A DNA stretch of 64,000 bases from Acholeplasma sp. CAG:878. Lineage in GTDB: Bacteria > Bacillota_I > Bacilli_A > RF39 > UBA660. A model generated the notes under the pieces. It was not told where the DNA came from. It did not search any database and worked only from the letters and a program-made list of their open reading frames with translations. This document shows, piece after piece, positions 8,672 through 16,597 of this stretch; the first letter of the stretch is position 1, and each line of letters starts with the position of its first letter. A program made the translations under genes and the position numbers. The stretch is from positions 47,785 to 111,784 of the forward strand of contig HF989928.1 of the NCBI GenBank assembly GCA_000432255.1, read 5' to 3'.

Positions 8672-8705
8672 TCACTGCTGTTTGTGGCTTAAGCAAACGT
8701 AGTGA
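8672..8705 (+). other. Second hairpin downstream of the RNA candidate
   Basis: TCACT (8672-8676) pairs with AGTGA (8701-8705) and GTTTG (8680-8684) with CAAAC (8694-8698), around a palindromic GCTTAAGC-containing loop. There is no T-run after it, so it is not a simple terminator. It may be part of the same transcript as the 8412-8645 structure or belong to the prepilin leader. Confidence 0.4.
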
Positions 8706-8833
8706 GCGGAAAGGAATGTTTAGAAATATGAATAAAAAGGGATTTATTTTAATAATTCCAACTTGATAAATAAAATAATTAATGGTAAAAATGTAATAAA
8801 AAGTAAATATATAATTGATTGGAGGAATATTTA

Positions 8834-9202
8834 ATGAAAAACAAAAAAGGATTTACTTTAATTGAACTTATTGGAGTAATTATATTACTAGGTATTATTG
8901 CTTTAATTACCTATCCGATAGTTGGGGCGGTTATCGAAGAAAGTCAACAAAAAGCTTATGAAAAGCAAATTTCAGAATTAGAAAGGTTAAGTTATACTTG
9001 GATAACTAGAAATTTAAACAAATTAACAAAAGATGAAAGCATCGAGTATAAATTAAATTTCAGTGAATTGAATGATAGTGGTTTAGTATCATCATCACAA
9101 ATTATGAGTCCAATTACCGGAGAAAACATCCCAGGTTGCATAATAGTTACCTACGAAGAATCAACTAATAAATTCATAGCCAATTACTCAGAATCATGTT
9201 AG
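8834..9202 (+). CDS. Minimal type IV prepilin-like protein
   Basis: 122 residues from the ATG at 8834 with TTGGAGGAA 7 nt upstream. A short positive leader KNKKG is followed by FTLIELIGVIILLGIIALITYP, the prepilin peptidase site (cleavage after G7, E at +5) and hydrophobic stem helix. The remainder has a conserved C-terminal pattern ending GCIIV...YSESC with two cysteines. It is related along its length to the first 135 residues of the surface protein at 40242. It should be processed by a prepilin peptidase and sit in the membrane or a pseudopilus. No assembly ATPase or peptidase lies in the window. Confidence 0.85.
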   Translation: MKNKKGFTLIELIGVIILLGIIALITYPIVGAVIEESQQKAYEKQISELERLSYTWITRNLNKLTKDESIEYKLNFSELNDSGLVSSSQIMSPITGENIPGCIIVTYEESTNKFIANYSESC

Positions 9203-9210
9203 GAGAAATT

Positions 9211-10365
9211 ATGGAACAACTTATAGTAATAAAATATGGTGAACTAACAACCAAAAAAGGAAATAGAAATACATTTATAAATGCACTTAAAAATAATATT
9301 AAAAGAGTTTTAGTAAACAATGATTATAACATTATTGCTAATAGAGACCATATATACATTGAAACTAAAGAAATAGATGATGTATTAAAAAAATTAAAAA
9401 AGGTTTGTGGTATTCAAGGTATATTAGTAGCTTATAAAGTAAATACTAATACTGATACTATTAAAGAAGAAGTATTAAATATATTAAAAAATATGACATT
9501 CAAAACTTTTAAAGTTGAAACCAAAAGAGCTTTAAAAAGTTTTCCAATTAATTCAATGGAATTTAGTCGAATAATAGGTGGGCATATTTTAAAAAATATA
9601 CCTAATATTAATGTAGATGTTCATAAACCTGATGTTTTAGTTAAAATTGAAATTAGAGAAGATACATATATATATTTTAACGAAATCAAAGGAATTGGTG
9701 GATATCCTGCTGGAATTCAAGGAAAAGGATTATTAATGTTATCTGGTGGGATTGATTCTCCTGTCGCTGGTTATATGGCATTAAAAAGAGGAATTGATAT
9801 TGATTGCTTATATTTTGAATCCCCACCTCATACTAGCTTACAAGCTAAAGAAAAGGTTGTAAAGCTTGCTAGTATTTTAAATGAATACAGCGGAAATGTA
9901 AGATTATTAGTAGTTCCTTTTACTAAACTTCAGGAAGAAATTTATAAAAACGTTTTAAGTGAATATAACATCACCATTTTAAGAAGAATGATGTATAGAA
10001 TTGCTAGTAGATTAGGATATAAAGTATTGATAAATGGAGAAAGTGTTGGCCAAGTAGCTAGCCAAACTATTGATAGCATGTATGTTATTAATAGTGTAAC
10101 CAATTTACCAATAATTAGACCCGTAAGTTGCTTAGATAAACTAGAAATTATTGACATAGCAAAAAAAATTGGAACATACGAAACAAGTATCTTACCATAT
10201 GAAGATTGTTGTACGATTTTCGTTCCAAAGCATCCTGTAATTAATCCTAAAATAGAAAAATGTTTATTATATGAAAATTTTTCTTATGAAGATTTAATCG
10301 AAGAATGTATCAATAATATAGAAATTATAGACAATTTTAATAAAAAGTATACAAATTATTTATAA
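9211..10365 (+). CDS. thiI: tRNA 4-thiouridine synthase ThiI
   Basis: 384 residues from the ATG at 9211, with AGGAGAA 3-4 nt upstream. Order of domains: ferredoxin-like and THUMP region (about 1-165), then a PP-loop ATP pyrophosphatase with LSGGIDSP near residue 180. The cysteine region YEDCCTIFVPKHP lies near residue 331. The E. coli C-terminal rhodanese domain is absent, as is usual in Bacillota. The enzyme activates U8 of tRNA for sulfur insertion. It starts 8 nt after the prepilin stop, so the two may share a transcript. Confidence 0.95.
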   Translation: MEQLIVIKYGELTTKKGNRNTFINALKNNIKRVLVNNDYNIIANRDHIYIETKEIDDVLKKLKKVCGIQGILVAYKVNTNTDTIKEEVLNILKNMTFKTFKVETKRALKSFPINSMEFSRIIGGHILKNIPNINVDVHKPDVLVKIEIREDTYIYFNEIKGIGGYPAGIQGKGLLMLSGGIDSPVAGYMALKRGIDIDCLYFESPPHTSLQAKEKVVKLASILNEYSGNVRLLVVPFTKLQEEIYKNVLSEYNITILRRMMYRIASRLGYKVLINGESVGQVASQTIDSMYVINSVTNLPIIRPVSCLDKLEIIDIAKKIGTYETSILPYEDCCTIFVPKHPVINPKIEKCLLYENFSYEDLIEECINNIEIIDNFNKKYTNYL

Positions 10366-10379
10366 CCATTTATTACCAT

Positions 10380-10408
10380 GTATTAAATTACCTAAAGTAC
10401 GCAAGATA
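10380..10408 (+). promoter_or_regulatory. Putative sigma-G-type promoter of first SASP gene
   Basis: GTATT (10380-10384), 17-bp spacer, CAAGATA (10402-10408), 23 bp before the ATG. It is near the forespore consensus GHATR-N17-CATnnTA with one mismatch in each box. The second SASP gene has the same layout. Confidence 0.45.
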
Positions 10409-10430
10409 TTAGTGTACAGGAGGTGAGTAC

Positions 10431-10634
10431 ATGAATAAATCAACTAATAAGATGGTTGTACCAGGAGCTAAACAAGCTATCGATAGAATGAAATATGAAA
10501 TAGCTAACGAATTTGGTGTTAATTTAGGACCAGATGCTACAAGTCGTGCTAACGGAAGTGTTGGTGGAGAAATCACTAAAAGATTAGTTCAAATGGGTGA
10601 ACAACATCTAGGAGGTAGCTTTCAAGCTAAATAA
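10431..10634 (+). CDS. Alpha/beta-type small acid-soluble spore protein
   Basis: 67 residues. The pattern [20 protein letters not shown] is the alpha/beta SASP signature and contains the germination protease (GPR) cleavage region; [11 protein letters not shown] is the second conserved block. These proteins coat forespore DNA and shield it from UV and heat, then are degraded at germination. AGGAGGTGAG lies 4 nt before the ATG. It has its own terminator and sits beside a paralogue. Confidence 0.96.
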   Translation: MNKSTNKMVVPGAKQAIDRMKYEIANEFGVNLGPDATSRANGSVGGEITKRLVQMGEQHLGGSFQAK

Positions 10635-10640
10635 TTAAAA

Positions 10641-10667
10641 TAGATAGCAAATTCTGCTATCTTTTTA
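10641..10667 (+). terminator. Terminator of first SASP gene
   Basis: TAGATAGCA pairs with TGCTATCT around a 4-6 nt loop and is followed by TTTTT. Confidence 0.85.
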
Positions 10668-10681
10668 GTTATTATTGTCAT

Positions 10682-10710
10682 GTATTTAAATTATTCTTTT
10701 GCCCAAAATA
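10682..10710 (+). promoter_or_regulatory. Putative sigma-G-type promoter of second SASP gene
   Basis: GTATT (10682-10686), 17-bp spacer, CAAAATA (10704-10710), 21 bp before the ATG. Same boxes and spacing as the first SASP gene. Confidence 0.45.
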
Positions 10711-10730
10711 ATAATAAAGGTGGTGAGATA

Positions 10731-10925
10731 ATGAATAAATTAATAACACCAAACTCTAAAAAAGCATTAGAAAATTTAAAATATGAAATTGCTAAAGAGT
10801 TAAATATTAATTTAGGTGCTGACCAAACATCAAGACTAAATGGAACAGTTGGTGGCAACATGACAAAAAGATTAGTCGAGTTAGGACGCGAATACTACTC
10901 TAAAACAGAATCTACTAGTCCATAG
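10731..10925 (+). CDS. Alpha/beta-type small acid-soluble spore protein, paralogue
   Basis: 64 residues from the ATG at 10731, preceded by AAAGGTGGTGAG; an upstream in-frame ATG at 10680 lies inside the promoter and is rejected. Signature [20 protein letters not shown] and [15 protein letters not shown]. It is the tandem paralogue of the SASP at 10431 with the same role in forespore DNA protection. Its last 31 bp overlap the 3' end of clpP on the opposite strand, so no terminator lies between them. Confidence 0.96.
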   Translation: MNKLITPNSKKALENLKYEIAKELNINLGADQTSRLNGTVGGNMTKRLVELGREYYSKTESTSP

Positions 10926-11464
10926 TTTAACGCTTCATCTGCCGATAGAAAATAATCTCTTTCTGTGTCATGCTCAATTATTTCTAAACTTTTGTTAGTG
11001 TTTCTAGCTAATATGTTATTTAATTTAGATTTAAGACGTAAAATTCGTTCAGCTGCTATTTTAATTTCTGTTGCTTGACCACTAGCTCCTCCTAAAGGCT
11101 GATGTATCATAACTTCACTATTTGGCAAACAAGAACGTTTGCCTTTTGTGCCACAAGAAAGTAAGAATGCCCCCATTGAAGCTGCCATTCCTAAGCAAAT
11201 TGTACAAACATCAGATTTAATAAAATTCATCGTATCATATATAGCAAATCCTGCTGTAATGCTCCCACCAGGTGAATTTATGTATAAACTAATATCATCA
11301 TGATTAATTGAATCTAAATATAGTAATTGAGCAACTACAATATTCGCACTATCATCAGTTATTTCTCCTGTTAAAATAATTATCCTATCCTTTAATAATC
11401 TTGAATATATATCATAAGCTCTCTCACCTAAACTACTCTTTTCTATAACAGTTGGTATAAGCAT
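10895..11464 (-). CDS. clpP: ATP-dependent Clp protease proteolytic subunit
   Basis: 189 residues with the complete catalytic triad: S96 in [10 protein letters not shown]121 in MIHQPLGG and D170 in DTERD. ClpP forms a tetradecameric chamber fed by Clp ATPases; no ClpX or ClpC lies in the window (the ClpB at 24706 is not its usual partner). The ATG has AGAGGAGATG upstream. The gene is monocistronic and runs into the SASP gene tail to tail with a 31-bp overlap. No CtsR or CIRCE box is obvious upstream. Confidence 0.96.
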   Translation of the reverse strand: MLIPTVIEKSSLGERAYDIYSRLLKDRIIILTGEITDDSANIVVAQLLYLDSINHDDISLYINSPGGSITAGFAIYDTMNFIKSDVCTICLGMAASMGAFLLSCGTKGKRSCLPNSEVMIHQPLGGASGQATEIKIAAERILRLKSKLNNILARNTNKSLEIIEHDTERDYFLSADEALNYGLVDSVLE

Positions 11465-11522
11465 AAAATCATCTCCTCTTTTATATAATAGTTAATAGAT
11501 TGTATTTTATTCATTAAAATAA

Positions 11523-11551
11523 ATGACAAATTTTTATTTTTTTGATATAAT
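11523..11551 (+). promoter_or_regulatory. Sigma-A-type promoter of the kinase-gap operon
   Basis: ATGACA (11523-11528), 17-bp spacer, TATAAT (11546-11551), 22 bp before the start codon. Confidence 0.55.
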
Positions 11552-11573
11552 CAAAAAGAATAGGAGTGTACAA

Positions 11574-13223
11574 ATGATAAAAGTTACATATAAAGACAAT
11601 ATTTATGAATATCCAGAAGGAATACTTTTATACGATATTGCAAAAGATTTTGAAAAAGATTTTAAATATCCAATATTGATAGCTAAGGTTGATAATCAAA
11701 TCGAAGAACTAAGCAAAACTTTAGAAAAAAGATGTAATATCGATTTTTATGATAGAACTAGTATACCTGGCAATTCAAGTTATTCAAGAGCTGTTCATTT
11801 CTTAATGTTAGTTGCTTTCAAACATATTTTAGGTAATGACGCTGATGTTAAAATAGAGCATTCAATTGATAAAGGTGTTTACTGTACATCACTAAATAAA
11901 GAAATAAATGAAAAAATTATTTTAGATGTTGAAAACGAAATGAAAAAAATGGTTTCAATTGATTATAAATATGTAGAATTAAGTGTTTCAAGAAGAGATG
12001 CAATAAAATTTTATAAGAAAAAAAATCAACTTGATAAAGCTGAAGTTTTAAAATATATAAGCAACACATATGTTAACTTATATAGACTAGATGAATATTA
12101 CGATTATTTCTTCAGTGAACTACCATATAGTACATGTGATGTTGATTCTTTTAAATTAACATATATTAAAGAAAACGGATTTGTATTAAGTTATCCTAAT
12201 ATCCACAACCCAGAAAAAACTGTTCCTTATACTCATCATGAAATGTTATTTGAAGCATTTAAAGAGTATACAAAAATGGGAAAAACATTTGGTATTTCTA
12301 CGGCCGCTGATTTAAATGAAATAGTATCAACTGGTAAATACAACGATATAATAATGTTAGCAGAAGCTAGATACAATAGCCAATTATCAAATGTTGCTAA
12401 TAGAATATATGATAAGAAAGGAAAGACTAAAATCATTTTATTGGCTGGACCTTCATCTAGTGGTAAAACTACAACGTCTAAAAAATTAGAAATTTATTTA
12501 AAAGCTAAAGGGTTTAAAACTCATAGTCTATCAATAGACGATTACTTTTTAGATAGAGAAAAAACGCCTAAATTACCAAATGGTGATTATGATTTTGAAT
12601 CTATTAGAGCAATTGATATTGATAAGTTTAATGAAGATTTAATTAAACTATTAAATGGGGTTAAAGTAAATATTCCAACATTTAATTTTATAACTGGAAA
12701 AAGAGAATACAAGAAGAATTATCTTCAATTAAGTGAAGATGATATTATCATAATTGAAGGATTACATGCTTTAAATGATGAGTTAACTAAAGAAATAGAT
12801 GACTCTTTAAAATTTAAAATATATATTAGTCCACTAACTCAATTAAACATTGATAACCATAATAGAGTTCATACTTCTGATACAAGGAGATTAAGAAGAA
12901 TTGTAAGAGATAATAAATATCGTGGATATAATGCCAGTGATACTCTAAAGAGTTGGGGAAATATATTAGATGGTGAAGAAAAATATGTTTTTCCATATCA
13001 AGATAAAGCCGATGTAATAATCAATTCTGCTTTAATTTATGAATTAGGTGTTTTAAAAACATATGCTGAACCTTTATTATTTTCAGTACATGAAGATGAT
13101 GAAGTTTACCCAGAAGCAATTAGATTAATTAATTTTTTAAGAAATTTTTTACCTATACCAAGTGATGATATACCAAAAGAATCACTATTAAGAGAATTTA
13201 TTGGTGGTAGTATTTTTAATTAA
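11574..13223 (+). CDS. Uridine-kinase-like nucleoside kinase with TGS and ThrRS-like domains
   Basis: 549 residues from the ATG at 11574 (TAGGAGTG upstream). Residues 1-65 look like a TGS domain, the region to about 230 resembles the second additional domain of threonyl-tRNA synthetase, and from about 285 a phosphoribulokinase/uridine kinase fold begins with P-loop GPSSSGKTTTS near residue 292. Motifs SIDDYFLDRE and IIIEGLHALND fit that kinase family. Such fusions are known in Bacillota and Thermotogae; the physiological substrate is uncertain, pyrimidine nucleoside being the usual guess. gap follows after 14 bp, so the two are co-transcribed. Confidence 0.88.
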   Translation: MIKVTYKDNIYEYPEGILLYDIAKDFEKDFKYPILIAKVDNQIEELSKTLEKRCNIDFYDRTSIPGNSSYSRAVHFLMLVAFKHILGNDADVKIEHSIDKGVYCTSLNKEINEKIILDVENEMKKMVSIDYKYVELSVSRRDAIKFYKKKNQLDKAEVLKYISNTYVNLYRLDEYYDYFFSELPYSTCDVDSFKLTYIKENGFVLSYPNIHNPEKTVPYTHHEMLFEAFKEYTKMGKTFGISTAADLNEIVSTGKYNDIIMLAEARYNSQLSNVANRIYDKKGKTKIILLAGPSSSGKTTTSKKLEIYLKAKGFKTHSLSIDDYFLDREKTPKLPNGDYDFESIRAIDIDKFNEDLIKLLNGVKVNIPTFNFITGKREYKKNYLQLSEDDIIIIEGLHALNDELTKEIDDSLKFKIYISPLTQLNIDNHNRVHTSDTRRLRRIVRDNKYRGYNASDTLKSWGNILDGEEKYVFPYQDKADVIINSALIYELGVLKTYAEPLLFSVHEDDEVYPEAIRLINFLRNFLPIPSDDIPKESLLREFIGGSIFN

Positions 13224-13237
13224 GGAAGGAAGATAAT

Positions 13238-14242
13238 ATGATAAAAGTTGCAATTAATGGATTTGGTAGAATCGGAAGATTAGTATTTAGAATTATGGAA
13301 GAAAGTAATGATTTTGAGGTTGTAGCAATCAATGACTTAACTGATGCTTGCCAATTAGCTTACCTTTTAAAGTATGATTCTAATCATAGAAATTATAAAA
13401 GTGAAGTTTCTTTTGACGAAAACAATTTAATCGTAAATGGTAAAAAAATTAGAGTTTTTGCTGAAACCGACCCTAATAAATTGCCATGGAAAGATTTAGA
13501 AATTGATCAAGTATTCGAATGTACTGGTAGATTTACTAGCTTAGATGGTGCAATGAGCCACATAAATGCAGGAGCAAAACATGTTATTATATCTGCTCCT
13601 GGTAAAGGCGATATGAAAACTATTGTTTATAATGTAAATGAAAATATATTAGATGGTAGTGAAAAAATTATTTCAGCTGCATCTTGTACAACTAATTGCC
13701 TAGCGCCAGTTGTAAATGTTATAAACAGAGAATTTGGCATTGTTAAAGGTTATATGACAACAGTTCATGCTTATACAAATGATCAAGTGATTCTAGATGT
13801 TGCCCATAAAAAAGGAATAAAAGCCAGAAGAGGTCGTGCTGGAGGAATAAATATTATTCCATCTAGTACAGGAGCCGCTAGTGCTCTTGGTTTAGTAATA
13901 CCATCTCTAAAAGGAAAAATGGATGGAAATGCCTTAAGAGTTCCTGTTCCAACTGGTTCTATCGTAGATTTAACACTAGAATTAGAAAAAAATGTAACTG
14001 TTGAAGAAATCAATGATACTTTCATTAAAAATAGCAATGATACTCTTCAATTTACATATGACCCAATTGTATCAAGCGATATTATTGGTTCAAGCTGTGG
14101 AGCTTTAGTTGATGGATTATTAACTGATGTATTAGAGGTGGATGGAAAACAATTAGTAAAAATTGTTGCGTGGTACGATAATGAAATGGGATATTCTTAT
14201 CAGATGGTAAGAACAGCTAAATATTTAGGTAGCAAAGAATAA
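13238..14242 (+). CDS. gap: Glyceraldehyde-3-phosphate dehydrogenase, type I
   Basis: 334 residues. N-terminal NAD-binding GFGRIGR, catalytic C150 in SCTTNCLAP and H177 in TVHAYT are present, and the C-terminal WYDNEMGYS is intact. It oxidises glyceraldehyde 3-phosphate to 1,3-bisphosphoglycerate with NAD. AAGGAAGGA precedes the ATG. It is second in a two-gene operon after the uridine-kinase-like gene rather than clustered with pgk and tpiA, which are 8 kb away on the other strand. Confidence 0.97.
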   Translation: MIKVAINGFGRIGRLVFRIMEESNDFEVVAINDLTDACQLAYLLKYDSNHRNYKSEVSFDENNLIVNGKKIRVFAETDPNKLPWKDLEIDQVFECTGRFTSLDGAMSHINAGAKHVIISAPGKGDMKTIVYNVNENILDGSEKIISAASCTTNCLAPVVNVINREFGIVKGYMTTVHAYTNDQVILDVAHKKGIKARRGRAGGINIIPSSTGAASALGLVIPSLKGKMDGNALRVPVPTGSIVDLTLELEKNVTVEEINDTFIKNSNDTLQFTYDPIVSSDIIGSSCGALVDGLLTDVLEVDGKQLVKIVAWYDNEMGYSYQMVRTAKYLGSKE

Positions 14243-14257
14243 AATCTTTGCTTTTTT
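14231..14257 (+). terminator. Terminator of gap
   Basis: AGCAAAGA and TCTTTGCT form an 8-bp stem followed by TTTTTT. The stem overlaps the gap stop codon. Confidence 0.85.
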
Positions 14258-14289
14258 GTTTATTTTACACTTTTAAATGTGAAATAATC

Positions 14290-14318
14290 TTGTTAAAATT
14301 TAAAAAATATTATACAAT
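14290..14318 (+). promoter_or_regulatory. Sigma-A-type promoter of the prepilin-Ig gene
   Basis: TTGTTA (14290-14295), 17-bp spacer, TACAAT (14313-14318), 15 bp before the start codon. Confidence 0.6.
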
Positions 14319-14333
14319 ATAATTGGTGATGAT

Positions 14334-16499
14334 ATGAAAAATCGTGGTTTTACTTTAATTGAAATGATAGCTATTGTTACAATATTGGTTGCAATATCAC
14401 TAATAGTTGCACCTGCTATTATAAATACAATAAATGATAAAAGTGGAAAACAAAAAGAAGCTTATTTAAATAACATTTACATAGCCGCTGAAAATTACAT
14501 GTTAAATGAAGATGGCGCTAAAGATGATTTAATTAAATCAAAAAGATATTTCATAACATTAGATGATTTAATTAGAAATAACTATATTGGTAGTGATGTT
14601 CTTAACACAACTTATTTTAAAATTAATTCAAGCACAAAAGTTTCTGTTATTGTTAATAATGATGGAACATGGAGATATGAGTTTCCATCATCCGGATTTG
14701 ATGGACCTGCTGAAATAGTATTTTCAGTTGATGCAGGTACAATTAACTCTAACGGCTGGGCAAAAAATGATTTTAATGTTACTGTTGTAGGAAATAATAT
14801 ATTGAATTATGTCTACTGCACAGGTAGTACTAATTGTATTCCTGATATTACAAAAAAAGCTAGAGATAACAAAATAAGAATTTCTAATGAAGGTACAACT
14901 TATGTATGTGCGAAAGGAACAAATGATGCTGAAGAAACTGATGTCATTTGTGAAAGTTATAAACTGGACAAGACTGCTCCAACTATTGGTACTCTTAATG
15001 TAAATGGAAATAGAGGACTAAACGATTGGTTCGTTGGTGATGTTACTATTTCATATACAAATTCAACTGATGAGTTAAGTGGAATGGATACTAATATATT
15101 AAATCCTAGCGCTACAAAAGTAACTACTGACACAGCCGGAACAACATATACCTTAACTGCTAAAGATAAAGCTGGAAATACTAGTCAAGTTAGTTATGTT
15201 GTTAAAAGAGATACAAAAGCACCAAACGTTGGTAAGGCCTTGTTTAATGGTTTAGAATATGATGCAAATAAGTGGTTCAATTCTAATGTAACGGTTAGTG
15301 TAGTAAATGGTAGTGATAGTACATCTGGTCATTTCACAACTACAACCGATGTAAGTACAGTAACTAACCAAGGTAGTGTTAATAAAGTAGTATTAACAAC
15401 AACTGATAAAGCTGGAAATACAAGCACAAGGGGATACAATATTAAATTAGATAAAAAAGCCCCTACAATTACAGCTAGATATTCATCGATTACCGTTGGG
15501 GATATTATTGAAACAAATGTATCTGATTTATTCACTGCAACATATTCAATTAGCGGTGGTAGTATGAAATGCGATGTTGAAAAAACCACTGATGTTAGAG
15601 GAATACATAACCCACTTAAATGTACTGCTACTGGAGGAAATGGATTATCATCAACGGCAAGCATAAAAGTAATCAATCCATTAATTGGTATTACTATTGC
15701 ATCTGTTCCTACTAAAGTAGATTACAAAGTCGGTGAAGCATTTGATAAAACAGGAATGGTTGTTGAAGCAATTTATACAGATGGATCAATAGCAAACGTA
15801 ACAGGATACACAACAAGTATGGAAAGTAGCTCAACAGATGATAAAAACAATCAAATGAGTACTCCATATGGTATAAATAACCTTAGACCAGGAAAAGAAC
15901 AAACAGTAACGATTTCATATACCGAAAATGGAATTACAAAAACTGCCACTACTAAAATTAATACATATATATATGGAGACCAAATTTCTAATTTAACAAT
16001 AGCACTTAAAAACTATGGTATTGAACAAGTAACAAGTTGGGTATATGTAGGGGACCCTGGATATACTAACCCAATAAGTACTGGTACTTATAATACTAAC
16101 AACAATCCATATGCTCATTATACTCTTGGAACAAGTTATATTCAAACAACAACTAAACAAAGTGGATACAATGCTGTTGTAAACTATAACTTATATGTTA
16201 AATTAAAAGATGGCTCATATTGGTTCCCAGGTAATTACGAAAAGAATGTCAATTATTCACTTACAGTTGGCCATGAAATAGTAAATAGAGGTTATGGTAG
16301 TATGAAATGGGTTGGAAATGTAGGAGCAAATGAATTTAGTGGTAAAAGCCAAGTTATGACTAAAACTATAACTAGTCTAGGTGATGGTAGTATAAGTATT
16401 GCTAGTTCTAGTGGAACTCCAACAATTAAACAAACATTCTCAAACTTCAAAGTAAATAATAATTCTATTCCTCTTGTATTTATAGAAATGGGAGGTTAA
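14334..16499 (+). CDS. Prepilin-anchored surface protein with Ig-like repeats
   Basis: 721 residues. The N-terminus KNRGFTLIEMIAIVTILVA is a type III signal/prepilin motif cut after the glycine. After a pilin-like stalk (to about 130), a cysteine-bearing module (YVYCTGSTNC and YVCAKG near 160-200) leads into at least two Ig-like repeats introduced by LDKTAPT and DTKAPN and closing with KDKAGNTS or TDKAGNTS. An unidentified C-terminal domain covers about 480-721. Its modules are clearly paralogous to those of the protein at 40242. Likely a long extracellular adhesin held or exported by a prepilin pathway; ligand unknown. Single gene with own promoter and terminator. Confidence 0.85.
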   Translation: MKNRGFTLIEMIAIVTILVAISLIVAPAIINTINDKSGKQKEAYLNNIYIAAENYMLNEDGAKDDLIKSKRYFITLDDLIRNNYIGSDVLNTTYFKINSSTKVSVIVNNDGTWRYEFPSSGFDGPAEIVFSVDAGTINSNGWAKNDFNVTVVGNNILNYVYCTGSTNCIPDITKKARDNKIRISNEGTTYVCAKGTNDAEETDVICESYKLDKTAPTIGTLNVNGNRGLNDWFVGDVTISYTNSTDELSGMDTNILNPSATKVTTDTAGTTYTLTAKDKAGNTSQVSYVVKRDTKAPNVGKALFNGLEYDANKWFNSNVTVSVVNGSDSTSGHFTTTTDVSTVTNQGSVNKVVLTTTDKAGNTSTRGYNIKLDKKAPTITARYSSITVGDIIETNVSDLFTATYSISGGSMKCDVEKTTDVRGIHNPLKCTATGGNGLSSTASIKVINPLIGITIASVPTKVDYKVGEAFDKTGMVVEAIYTDGSIANVTGYTTSMESSSTDDKNNQMSTPYGINNLRPGKEQTVTISYTENGITKTATTKINTYIYGDQISNLTIALKNYGIEQVTSWVYVGDPGYTNPISTGTYNTNNNPYAHYTLGTSYIQTTTKQSGYNAVVNYNLYVKLKDGSYWFPGNYEKNVNYSLTVGHEIVNRGYGSMKWVGNVGANEFSGKSQVMTKTITSLGDGSISIASSSGTPTIKQTFSNFKVNNNSIPLVFIEMGG

Positions 16500-16503
16500 T
16501 AAA

Positions 16504-16568
16504 AACTGATTGATTAATTGAACTGAACCCCAAAAGTGAACTGAATAATAATCAATCAGTTCTTTTTT
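16504..16568 (+). terminator. Long-stem terminator after the prepilin-Ig gene
   Basis: A perfect 13-bp stem (16504-16516 with 16549-16561) is followed by TTTTTTT. The 32-nt loop contains GAACTGAACCCCAAAAGTGAA, which has the look of an IS3-family end. Confidence 0.8.
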
Positions 16569-16573
16569 TAAAC

Positions 16574-16597
16574 TAAAAATCCCAACAATTGGGATTT
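16574..16597 (-). terminator. Terminator of ezrA
   Basis: ATCCCAA and TTGGGAT form a 7-bp stem with a 3-nt loop; on the minus strand it is followed by TTTTT. T residues on the other side allow it to act both ways. Confidence 0.8.

Noticed and set aside
8402..8830. tmRNA, RNase P RNA, SRP RNA or T-box leader
   Set aside because: The conserved cores of these RNAs were looked for and not seen.
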